Positions 26,444 through 34,622 of a stretch of DNA of 64,000 nt are shown here, one piece after another (the first letter of the stretch is position 1; the number at the start of each line of letters is the position of its first letter). The notes under the pieces are model-generated. The model saw only the letters and a program-made list of their open reading frames with translations. It searched no databases and was not told the origin of the DNA. The DNA lies in NCBI RefSeq assembly GCF_902153245.2, contig NZ_CABFWF030000018.1, positions 203,343-267,342 on the forward strand, in the 5' to 3' direction. The translations under genes and the position numbers were made by a program. This DNA is from Pseudorhizobium endolithicum (GTDB taxonomy: Bacteria > Pseudomonadota > Alphaproteobacteria > Rhizobiales > Rhizobiaceae).

Positions 26444-27360
26444 TTGGTTCAGCGTGTGGGCGAACTGGACATCAATCTTCTGCTCGCGCTGGAAGCACTC
26501 TTGCGAGAGGGAAACGTCACTCGTGCGGCGGCCGAGCTGAACATTACCCAGTCTGCCTTGTCGGGTCGACTGAACAAGCTTCGGCAGATCCTGAATGACC
26601 CGTTGTTTCTTCCGGCTTCGGCGGGCCGCGGCGTAACAGCGACGCCCATGCCCTGGCACTGAAGCCGGAACTGGATCAGCTTCTCGAACGCTTGAAGCAG
26701 TTTGGTCAGAAGGCTCACGTGTTCGATCCTTCCGCGAGCGATCGGACCTTCAGGATCGCCGCTTCTGACAATCCCGCGGCCATCATCGCTCCCGATCTGC
26801 TTCCTCTTATTCACAAGCGAGCGCCTGGCGTCAGAGTCGCCTTCGTCTTTCCGGACAGAGCGACAGTTGGAGAGCATCTGGAGCGCGGCGATGTCGATCT
26901 CTACATAGGCGCTGCAAATGACGCGCCACAGGATCTGATCGGTCGAAACCTGTTCGAGGACGAACTGGTCACCGCTCAACGGATCGGCCACCCTCGTGGA
27001 AGCGGCCCTCTATCTCTCGATGAATTCTGCTCGCTCGACCATCTGTTGATCTCGACCCATGGTGACATGTTCTCCGGCGTCATCGACCGTGTTCTGGCTG
27101 AGCAGGGCCGAAGCCGAAGGGTTGCAGTGTCCGTTCAGAGCTATGCACTCGCCCCTCTCGTTGTTGCGGCCACGGACTGTCTCTGTACCTTGCCCAGGCC
27201 GTTGCTGGAGCGTTTTACCCACAGCCTTGCCCTCTTCGTGCCGCCGGTAGACCTCGGCAAGTTCGCTTTGAAGTATTTCTGGCATCCGAAGATGGCAGCG
27301 GACCCTGCCCATCGGTGGCTGCGGTCGATTGTGGCCGAAGCCGCCCTTGGAAGCGTCTGA
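26444..27360 (+). pseudogene. LysR-family regulator gene with an apparent one-base deletion
   Basis: The first frame (from 26444) gives a normal LysR winged helix, LDINLLLALEALLREGNVTR and AAAELNITQSALSGRLNKLR, up to GRGVTATP. The second frame continues with HALALKPELDQLLERLKQF and a full effector-binding domain (FRIAASDNPAAIIAP, VDLYIGAAND, DLGKFALKYFWHPKM) to 27360. The frames join at 26645-26647 (CCC); one more C would restore a ~305-residue protein. Everything else appears intact, so it is either a very recent null allele or a sequencing error in a C run. It may regulate the metallo-hydrolase gene downstream. Confidence 0.8.
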
Positions 27361-27565
27361 GCCCCATCTCGCCATCGGTCTTCGCGATAGGTGGCATCGC
27401 CAATGGGAATTGGCCTTCTGTAACGCAAACTGCGACCTTTTGCGCGGCCCAAGAATTGCCAGCAGATCCACATCTATGAGCGACAATCCGTCTTCCCTTC
27501 ATTTGCTGAAGCAAGACCTGGGCGCGGGGCCGTCCGACAAGAATTTTAATCGTCAAAGAACGAGA

Positions 27566-28555
27566 ATGAATAACATGGTAACTGCCAGATCCGTTTTCCT
27601 TTCAACCCTAATAGCCCTGTCGATCGGGGCTTCCGCCCCCGTTTGCGCAGCAGACAGCACATCTCCGGCAGCAAGCTACCAGCAGGTAGCCGACAGCTAT
27701 TCCTTCCCTCTTGGCGATCTCCAGATCACGGCTCTTTCAGATGGGACCGTGCCTCAGGACCTTCATGAACTGCTGACCGGAACCTCTCACGCCCATACGG
27801 ATGATCTGCTGGACAAGGAATTCCTTGCGAACCCTGTCGAAGCATCGATCAACGCCTTTCTGATCCAGGACGCGAGGCACACCATTCTCGTCGATACCGG
27901 CTCGGGCGATCTTTTTGGACCCGGAAATGGCGGCAAGCTCCTCGACAGCCTGGCGAACGTCGGCGTGAAGGCGGGCGACGTAACCGACATTCTGATCACG
28001 CATATTCACACGGACCACACTGGCGGCTTGGTCCGCAACGGTCTGCCGGCGTTCCCCAATGCCATCGTCCACGTCGGCGCCCCGGATCTGAGCTTCTTCC
28101 TCGATCCGTCGAATGCCGGGAAGACGGGATATGCGGAACAGTATTTCGATGAGGCGGCGAAGACGATCGGAGTCTATGAAGAGCTTGGAAAGGTGAAGAC
28201 CTTCGGCGATGGGGACGAAATTCTCCCAGGGATCACGACCACTCTGCACCCTGGCCACACGCCGGGCAGCGCCTTCTTCACCGTTACGAGCAAGAGCCGG
28301 TCGATCACCTTCATCGGCGATGTGATCCATGTTGCAGCGATTCAGTTTCCCGAGCCTGACGTAACGATTGTCTACGACGTCAAGCCAGAAAACGCGGCAA
28401 CGGTGCGCAAGGAAACTTTTGCTGATCTGGCCGGCCGCCGCGAACTCGTCGGCGCACCCCATCTACCCTTCCCTGGCATCGGCTATATACGCGCTGAAGG
28501 AGCGGGATCGTTCTCCTGGCACCCGGTCGAATATCGTAACCGCGCCGGCCAATAG
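27566..28555 (+). CDS. Exported metallo-beta-lactamase-fold hydrolase
   Basis: 329 residues from ATG 27566; the longer open frame upstream lacks support. A signal peptide (VFLSTLIALSIGASAPVCA) precedes the mature chain. Zinc-site motifs: HIHTDHTGG near residues 145-153, HPGHTPGSA, GDVIHVAAIQF. This is the MBL hydrolase type that includes lactonases and many uncharacterised periplasmic enzymes. It follows the broken LysR gene by about 200 bp on the same strand. Substrate unknown. Confidence 0.87.
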   Translation: MNNMVTARSVFLSTLIALSIGASAPVCAADSTSPAASYQQVADSYSFPLGDLQITALSDGTVPQDLHELLTGTSHAHTDDLLDKEFLANPVEASINAFLIQDARHTILVDTGSGDLFGPGNGGKLLDSLANVGVKAGDVTDILITHIHTDHTGGLVRNGLPAFPNAIVHVGAPDLSFFLDPSNAGKTGYAEQYFDEAAKTIGVYEELGKVKTFGDGDEILPGITTTLHPGHTPGSAFFTVTSKSRSITFIGDVIHVAAIQFPEPDVTIVYDVKPENAATVRKETFADLAGRRELVGAPHLPFPGIGYIRAEGAGSFSWHPVEYRNRAGQ

Positions 28556-28952
28556 AGCCTGTACAAGTGACACCGCGATTCGGCCCGATGGCGGTGAAAT
28601 CGAACCATCGTTTCGGATCAACCGAGATTGGCATGGCGCGACCAGGGCTTCAGCCTCCTGAGCCGGTGCGACGAACCCTATCAAAGAACAGACGGACGCA
28701 CTTCAGATCGAAACGTCCGTCTGCTCCATCAGGCCGTATGCCCTTGGTTAGCTGGCCCCCGTCACGGATCAAGGACGAAAAGACCCAGGCATGGGCGAGA
28801 TCGGCTGGGGCGTAGTCGAGCCGCTTGGCATCTCGTAGGGGTCAGCCCGCAGCAGCCTATCTTGAACGAAACCACCAATATGGGAACTAATCCTCTACAC
28901 CTCTAGTTCAGCACACCGCAGAACCCTTTCCCTGAGCTATGAAAGGCGTCAC
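28556..28952. other. Intergenic region with one perfect 10-bp hairpin
   Basis: About 400 bases before the DPA locus. A stem CAGACGGACG (28689-28698) pairs exactly with CGTCCGTCTG (28714-28723) around a 15-nt loop. It is not followed by a U-run. No coding frame with support was found; promoters for the downstream operon presumably lie here. Confidence 0.5.
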
Positions 28953-30500
28953 GTGAGCGAACTTCAGGACGGCCTTCTACAGCCGGCTATTCAATACAAG
29001 TATTGGAGCGGTCGGAATCGCTGGGCACTCAGACGCCAGGCAATAGCCCTCGACAGGCTGACATCACCGCAGCATCCAGACGATCAAGAGGGACGCCCAC
29101 TTGTCGTTGATCTCGATGGTACGCTCATTCGATCGGATCTTTTGATCGAATGCGCCTTCTCCGAGCTCAGCCATCGGCCGCACGCAATCGTTGAGATGGT
29201 TCGGGCGTTGGGGAAGGGAAAAGCAAATCTGAAGCACCGGCTCTCCGAGCCGCGCGACTTCGATCCGGCGGTGCTTCCCTATGATCCCGAAGTCCTGAAG
29301 ATCATCCAGCAGGCGTCTCAGCAGGGCAGAGCCGTCTATCTGGCATCGGCCAGCCACGAGCGGCTGGTTTCCGCTGTTGCAGAGCATCTTGGCCTCTTCA
29401 CTGGCTGGTTTGCTACCGACGCGACCACGAACTGTGCCGGCGAGGTCAAGGCCGAAATACTGGTGGGGGCGTTCGGCGAGGGTGGCTTCGACTATATCGG
29501 AAACGACCGCGCGGACCTGCCCGTCTGGCGGCGTGCCGCAACAGCCTATGCCATCCGAACGCCGGCGAAGGTTGCGCGGCAACTTTCCGGTGAATGCCGT
29601 GACGTGGAGCACCTCGCGCACGACCGGCCGACCTGGCGAACCTGGGCGCGCATGCTCAGGGTTCATCAGTACGCGAAGAACGGGCTGGTCTTCGTACCGC
29701 TGCTCGCCAACCACCTCTTCGCATGGGCAAGCGTCTGGCAGGTCCTGCTTGCAGCGATTGCCTTTTCTCTTTGTGCGTCAAGCGTCTATCTCCTGAACGA
29801 TCTTGTCGATTTGCAGGATGATCGGGCCCATCGCACCAAGTGTCGCAGGCCGCTGGCGTGCGGCGATATCCCGCTGTCCTACGCGCTGATGGCAATCCCG
29901 CTGCTTCTATGCCTGGCCTTCGTCTCAGCGGCCTTCATATCCACTCCCTTCCTCGCGGTTCTGGCAGGTTATTTCGCCCTCACCACTGCCTACTCCTTCT
30001 TCCTCAAGCGAAAGATGATCCTGGACGTTGTGGCGCTGGCGGGTCTCTATACCACGCGCGTAATCGGCGGTGCCGTTGCCTTGTCGGTTGCCGTGTCCCC
30101 CTGGCTCCTCGCCTTCATGATGAGTTGGTTCCTGTCGCTGGCTCTCGTAAAGCGGTATGTGGAACTCCTCGCCCGCAAGGAGGCAAACCTTCCCGACTCC
30201 AAGAGCCGGGACTACCGCAATGACGACGTGGGTATGGTGGGTGCCTTGGCGGCCGCCGCCGGAGTCAATGCCCTTACCCTTTTCTCCCTCTACATCTCCA
30301 GCGAGGACGTCCGGTCACTCTACACTCGGCCGGAGATCCTATGGCTCGTTGCACCCATACTAACCTACTGGATTGCGAGAGTGCTGATGCTGGCGCATCG
30401 AGGGCAAATGCATGATGATCCCGTGGTCTTTGCGCTGAAGGACAAGGTCAGCCTGATCAGCCTCGGCGCCGTCAGCGCGTTCATGGTAGGCGCGATGTGA
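28953..30500 (+). CDS. HAD phosphatase-UbiA prenyltransferase fusion (decaprenyl-phosphate phosphoribosyltransferase type)
   Basis: 515 residues; GTG start at 28953 with AAAGG upstream. Residues ~48-210 are a HAD phosphatase with motif I VVDLDGTLIRS (Asp53, Asp55) and a late DYIGNDRADLPVW. Residues ~235-515 are a polytopic UbiA prenyltransferase: Asp-rich motif NDLVDLQDDRAH at 282-293 followed by RRPLACGDI, as in mycobacterial Rv3806c, which joins phosphoribose to decaprenyl phosphate. In mycobacteria the 5-phosphate is thought to be removed by a separate protein; the fused HAD domain may do that here. It opens a set with gtrA-, dprE1- and dprE2-like genes. Confidence 0.87.
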   Translation: MSELQDGLLQPAIQYKYWSGRNRWALRRQAIALDRLTSPQHPDDQEGRPLVVDLDGTLIRSDLLIECAFSELSHRPHAIVEMVRALGKGKANLKHRLSEPRDFDPAVLPYDPEVLKIIQQASQQGRAVYLASASHERLVSAVAEHLGLFTGWFATDATTNCAGEVKAEILVGAFGEGGFDYIGNDRADLPVWRRAATAYAIRTPAKVARQLSGECRDVEHLAHDRPTWRTWARMLRVHQYAKNGLVFVPLLANHLFAWASVWQVLLAAIAFSLCASSVYLLNDLVDLQDDRAHRTKCRRPLACGDIPLSYALMAIPLLLCLAFVSAAFISTPFLAVLAGYFALTTAYSFFLKRKMILDVVALAGLYTTRVIGGAVALSVAVSPWLLAFMMSWFLSLALVKRYVELLARKEANLPDSKSRDYRNDDVGMVGALAAAAGVNALTLFSLYISSEDVRSLYTRPEILWLVAPILTYWIARVLMLAHRGQMHDDPVVFALKDKVSLISLGAVSAFMVGAM

Positions 30501-30507
30501 GCTGCCG

Positions 30508-30951
30508 ATGGAAAAGCTAGTGCAAGCTGCCTCGCCAGCGGAGTGGCGACGGATTTCCATTGCGATCCGCTATATCGCCTTTGCCGTCATAGCCACTGCG
30601 GTCAATTTCCTGGCTCAGGAGATGACGGTCCAAACATTGCCGCGCCATCCATTGATGCTGTCGATCCTGGTCGGGACGATCGCCGGCTTTGTCGTGAAGT
30701 ATGTTCTTGACAAGAAATGGATCTTTTTCGACGACTACAGGTCTCACAGGAGCGAGGCGAGAAAGGTCGTCCTCTACGGCCTGTTCAGCGTACTCACCAC
30801 GGCCATCTTCTGGGGGTTCGAGATAACCTTCTGGACCATTTGGGGCACGAATTTCGCCAAATATGCCGGTGGAGCACTTGGCCTGGCCATCGGCTATGTG
30901 TCCAAATACGCCCTCGACCGCAGGTTCGTGTTCCGCGGGGAAGGGGCTTGA
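30508..30951 (+). CDS. GtrA-family membrane protein
   Basis: 147 residues with four predicted membrane helices (YIAFAVIATAVNFLAQE, MLSILVGTIAGFVVKYVLDKKW, LYGLFSVLTTAIFWGF, AGGALGLAIGYVSKYALDRRFVF). The VKYVLDKKWIF and SKYALDRRFVF repeats are the GtrA signature. GtrA proteins are linked to handling or anchoring of polyprenyl-linked sugars; mycobacterial Rv3789, next to dprE1, belongs to this family. Positioned between the UbiA fusion and the DprE1-like gene with 7 bp and 1 bp gaps. Confidence 0.88.
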   Translation: MEKLVQAASPAEWRRISIAIRYIAFAVIATAVNFLAQEMTVQTLPRHPLMLSILVGTIAGFVVKYVLDKKWIFFDDYRSHRSEARKVVLYGLFSVLTTAIFWGFEITFWTIWGTNFAKYAGGALGLAIGYVSKYALDRRFVFRGEGA

Positions 30952-30952
30952 A

Positions 30953-32284
30953 ATGATTCTGGAGGGTTGGGGACGGTACCCCCGGCTTGTGAGCGAGGTG
31001 CTGGACTGCCAAAAGCCTGCGGATGCGGCTGACGTCGTGGCCGGGCGATACGGCCTGATTGCGCGAGGCAACGGCCGATCCTATGGCGATGCGGCACTGG
31101 GGGACGTCGCCACGCTCATGTGCCGCGGGATCGGGCGGATGAAGAGCTTCGATCCCCAAACGGGCCTGCTGACCGTGGAGGCGGGCGCGATGCTCTCCGA
31201 CATCCTCGAAGCTTTCATCCCCCGCGGCTACTTCTCCCCCGTCGTACCAGGAACCAAGTTCGTGACCGTTGGCGGCATGATCGCTTCGGACGTTCATGGC
31301 AAGAACCATCACCGGGACGGCGGGTTCGGCGCCCATGTCGTGTCCCTGAGGCTTCTCATCGCCGATGGGAGCGTCCTCACCTGCAGCCGGGACGAGAATG
31401 CCGAACTCTTCTTCGCCACGATCGGCGGGATGGGACTCACGGGCATCATCACCGAAGCATCCTTCCACATGAGGCGGATCGAAACCGGGTGGATCCACCA
31501 GGAGACCATCGTCGCACAGAACCTGGAGGAGGCCCTGGCTGCATTGCAGGCCGCGGATGAGACTTCCTACAGCGTGGCGTGGATCGACTGCCTCGCGCGC
31601 GGCGCGTCTCTGGGACGTTCCCTGATCTTCGCCGGCGAGCATGCTACGCGCGAGCAGGTGCTCGCGCACAAGGCCGAGAAGGAGCTGTTCCCACCGCCGA
31701 AGAAGGCCAGGCTCTCCCTGCCGATGGACTTTCCCGCCTGGACCCTCAATCGTACAAGTGTATCGGTCTTCAACGAGGCCTATTATCGGCTTGGAGCGCG
31801 AAAGTCGGCAGCTCCTTCGCTTGTTCACTGGAACCCCCACTTCTTCCCGCTAGATGGTATCCAAGAATGGAACCGTCTCTATGGCAGGAGCGGCTTTCTG
31901 CAGCACCAGTGCGTCGTGCCGGAGGCGAACGCGCTACCGGTGCTTGGACAAATCCTTCAGCGGATTGCCGACTCCGGCAAGGGCTCGTTTCTTGCGGTGC
32001 TCAAGAAACTGGGGGTTGGAGCCGGTCTCCTTTCCTTCCCGATGCCTGGCTACACGCTTGCGCTCGACCTTCCCGTCACCGAGGATGTTTTCCCTTTGTT
32101 GGAGGAGATCGACAAGGTCATTGTCGATGCGGGTGGGCGGCTCTATCTGGCTAAGGACGCGCGACAGTCACGTCAGACATTCGAGGCTGGTTATCCGCGG
32201 CTGGCCTCGTTCAAGGATATTCGCCGCGCAACCGGTGGGGATGCCCGCTTCGCCTCCCGTCTCGCAACAAGGCTTGGTATATGA
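30953..32284 (+). CDS. dprE1: DprE1-like FAD-dependent decaprenylphosphoryl-ribose oxidase
   Basis: 443 residues from ATG 30953, one base after the gtrA stop. FAD-binding type 4 domain: GLIARGNGRSYGDAALGD (~34-51), PGTKFVTVGGMIASDVHGKNHH (~99-120) matching the mycobacterial DprE1 FAD-linking region, and LYLAKDAR with Lys401. DprE1 oxidises decaprenylphosphoryl-ribose to the 2'-keto form; DprE2 then reduces it, giving arabinose. The residue equivalent to mycobacterial Cys387, the target of covalent benzothiazinones, is Ala370 here (PGYTLALDLPV against PGWNVCVDFPI). The stop overlaps the dprE2 start (ATGA). Confidence 0.9.
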   Translation: MILEGWGRYPRLVSEVLDCQKPADAADVVAGRYGLIARGNGRSYGDAALGDVATLMCRGIGRMKSFDPQTGLLTVEAGAMLSDILEAFIPRGYFSPVVPGTKFVTVGGMIASDVHGKNHHRDGGFGAHVVSLRLLIADGSVLTCSRDENAELFFATIGGMGLTGIITEASFHMRRIETGWIHQETIVAQNLEEALAALQAADETSYSVAWIDCLARGASLGRSLIFAGEHATREQVLAHKAEKELFPPPKKARLSLPMDFPAWTLNRTSVSVFNEAYYRLGARKSAAPSLVHWNPHFFPLDGIQEWNRLYGRSGFLQHQCVVPEANALPVLGQILQRIADSGKGSFLAVLKKLGVGAGLLSFPMPGYTLALDLPVTEDVFPLLEEIDKVIVDAGGRLYLAKDARQSRQTFEAGYPRLASFKDIRRATGGDARFASRLATRLGI

Positions 32285-33030
32285 CGAAAACTGGCAAGAG
32301 CGTCCTCCTGGTGGGAGCCACATCCGATATCGGACGGGCGACGGCACTCACCTATGCCACGGCGGGCTGGGACGTACAGCTTGCCGGCCGCAACCTTGAG
32401 GCGGTGCAGCGGGAGGCGGACGACATCGGCACGCGAAGCGGGGGCCAGGTCTCCGTTCATCGCCTGGATATCCTGGACAGCGAACGCTTCGAGGATTTTG
32501 TGGGACGCCTGCCTGTCTTGCCCGACACGGTGGTGTGCGTGGTGGGAGAGCTTGGAGAGCAGGTTCGCGCAGAAAAGGAAATCCAGCACGCAAGCATGGT
32601 CATGCGAACCAATTTCGAGGGGCCGGCGCTGCTTCTCGGCATCATTGCCGATCGATTCAGTCCACGTGGATCCGGGACCATCGTCGGCATCAGCTCCGTG
32701 GCGGGAGATCGAGGCAGGGCGTCGAACTACGTCTACGGAGCAGCGAAGGCCGGCTTCACCGCATTCCTTTCGGGCCTGCGGAACAGGCTCGCCCAGACGG
32801 GTGTCCGGGTGGTCACCGTCAAGCCGGGCTTCGTGCGCACGCAGATGACTGCCGGAATGAAGCTGCCGGGACTGCTGACTGCGGAGCCGAACGAGGTTGC
32901 GGCCGCGATCTTCACCGCTGCCGAAGAAAAGACAAGTCGTGACATTATCTACGTGCGCAGCGTCTGGTGGCCGCTCATGGCCGTGATCCGCTCCATTCCC
33001 GAACCGCTCTTCAAGAGGTTGAAGCTGTGA
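32281..33030 (+). CDS. dprE2: DprE2-like short-chain dehydrogenase (keto-ribose reductase)
   Basis: 249 residues of SDR type: glycine-rich VLLVGATSDIGRATALTYA at the start, SSVAGDRGRASNYVYGAAKAG with catalytic Ser, Tyr and Lys, then RVVTVKPGFVRTQMTAG. C-terminal membrane-associating helix region (VWWPLMAVIRSIP). This pattern is the partner of DprE1 in decaprenylphosphoryl-arabinose synthesis. It overlaps dprE1 by 4 bp and the following membrane-protein gene by 1 bp (TGATG), so production is coupled. Confidence 0.88.
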   Translation: MTKTGKSVLLVGATSDIGRATALTYATAGWDVQLAGRNLEAVQREADDIGTRSGGQVSVHRLDILDSERFEDFVGRLPVLPDTVVCVVGELGEQVRAEKEIQHASMVMRTNFEGPALLLGIIADRFSPRGSGTIVGISSVAGDRGRASNYVYGAAKAGFTAFLSGLRNRLAQTGVRVVTVKPGFVRTQMTAGMKLPGLLTAEPNEVAAAIFTAAEEKTSRDIIYVRSVWWPLMAVIRSIPEPLFKRLKL

Positions 33031-34622
33031 TGGTCGCGTTCGCCCGCGACAATGCGGCGGAGGCGAGAGGGAAGCCTCTGCTCTCTTACAGGGGCTTGAT
33101 CCTGGCAATCGGCGTGGCCTGTGCCGTGCTGCTTGCCTTGCCAGGCGTTACTATCGCGACCAAGTCTGTCGATGAGCTGTTCCTGGTGATCGACGGGGTC
33201 CATCGCGTCCTGATGGGGCAGATTCCAAGCCTGGACTTCCACACGACCCTTGGCCCACTCACGTATTACGGGCCGGCTGCAGGCTATGCCCTCACGGGCA
33301 GCTTCGGAGCGGCGATGCCTCTGATGATGGCGTTGTTCACAGCTTGCATGACCGGGCTCGCCGCCCACGTTCTGGCCTCTCGCCTGCACCCCTTCCTGGC
33401 CGTCGTGTTTGCTGCATTCCTGCTTCTCATCCTCGCGGCCCCGATGAACCTCGGGGAGGCAGTGACGGCTCTCTCGTTTTCCATGTTCTACAACCGGATC
33501 GGCTGGGTGGCGCTCGCGCTCCTGCTCCTCCTGTACCTCACTCCCCGTAGCGCCATCCGCCACCAGATGCTGGCGGATGCGGTCTGCGCAGCAATCCTCA
33601 CGATCATGATGATCTATCTGCGCCTGACCTATGGTTTTGTGGCGCTCGCCTTCCTCCTCTTCATGATCACCGATAGCCGGCAGCGGAACTGGGCGGCTCT
33701 CGCGGTTCTCCTGGTCGCCACCACTGTCGGAGTGGTGGAGCTCTTGTGGGGAGGGTCTTCGATCTATGTCCGCGATGTTTGGCGGGAGATACAGGAAGCA
33801 GGCGTCCTGGGAAGCGCTCCGCAGAAGGTGATGCAGGCCGGCGTGGCACATCTTGCCGACCTGCTGCTCTTAGCGCTTCTGGCAAGCCTGGCGCTATGGC
33901 GCCGGTGGAGGCTGCGAGACCTCGCCTTCTTCCTCTTCTGCAGCATCGCCGGCGTATGGCTGCTGAGCCACAACATCCAGCGATGGGGAGTTATCTCCAT
34001 TCACGCAGCCGCCGCCGTTGCGGCCGAGCGACTCTTGCGTGAGATGGAAAAACCTTCGGAAGCTGGCGAAGGCCCCTTCCTCAACAGGAGCGGCGTGAAG
34101 CTCTACTTCCTGGCCTTCATGCTGCCGACCATCCTCCATTGTGGAATGGCGCTGGTCCTACACGCCGGCGCCGCCACCCTGCGGGGCGGCCAGGCGATCG
34201 AAGTCCCTCGCATGTCGAACATCCGTCTCACCGATCTTTGGACGACTGGCGATTTCGGCGGTGGCCAACGATACCTGTCGACAGTGGAGGAAGGGCTGTC
34301 TCTTCTTAAAGGGCGGAATGAGCCTCTCGGGAGGCTCGCTGTTGCGGGTTCAGTGGACGTTTTCAGCGCGGCGCTGGGTCTGTCACCCTCCACTACGGGC
34401 TTGACCGACCTTCGTTGGCAAAATATCGGCGATGCCGATATCGCACGTCCCGCCCAAAATCTCGCCGGCGCCGACACCGTCATCTTTCGTAATCCCGGCG
34501 ACGCGCCGGTCGGTCCTGCCGCCGAATATCTCGCATACGTGAGATCGAATTTTTCCAAAGTAGAGGAAAGCCAGCACTGGATGCTGTTCCGCCGCAATCT
34601 GCCGGATGCAGGCTCGAAGTGA
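33030..34622 (+). CDS. Polytopic membrane protein, paralog 1 of 3 (putative GT-C glycosyltransferase)
   Basis: 530 residues. About 10-11 predicted helices in the first ~400 residues and a soluble C-terminal part. After helix 1 comes the shared block DGVHRVLMGQIPSLDFHTTL, with an Asp-Phe-His (residues 69-71) in the first outer loop, the position where GT-C enzymes keep their catalytic Asp. A FYNRIGWVALALLLLLYL helix is also shared. I recognise no named family. It directly follows dprE2 and overlaps paralog 2 by 4 bp. Its C-terminus lacks the FVNPFSAG segment found in the other two, so it is the most diverged. Inferred user of decaprenylphosphoryl-arabinose. Confidence 0.75.
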   Translation: MVAFARDNAAEARGKPLLSYRGLILAIGVACAVLLALPGVTIATKSVDELFLVIDGVHRVLMGQIPSLDFHTTLGPLTYYGPAAGYALTGSFGAAMPLMMALFTACMTGLAAHVLASRLHPFLAVVFAAFLLLILAAPMNLGEAVTALSFSMFYNRIGWVALALLLLLYLTPRSAIRHQMLADAVCAAILTIMMIYLRLTYGFVALAFLLFMITDSRQRNWAALAVLLVATTVGVVELLWGGSSIYVRDVWREIQEAGVLGSAPQKVMQAGVAHLADLLLLALLASLALWRRWRLRDLAFFLFCSIAGVWLLSHNIQRWGVISIHAAAAVAAERLLREMEKPSEAGEGPFLNRSGVKLYFLAFMLPTILHCGMALVLHAGAATLRGGQAIEVPRMSNIRLTDLWTTGDFGGGQRYLSTVEEGLSLLKGRNEPLGRLAVAGSVDVFSAALGLSPSTTGLTDLRWQNIGDADIARPAQNLAGADTVIFRNPGDAPVGPAAEYLAYVRSNFSKVEESQHWMLFRRNLPDAGSK

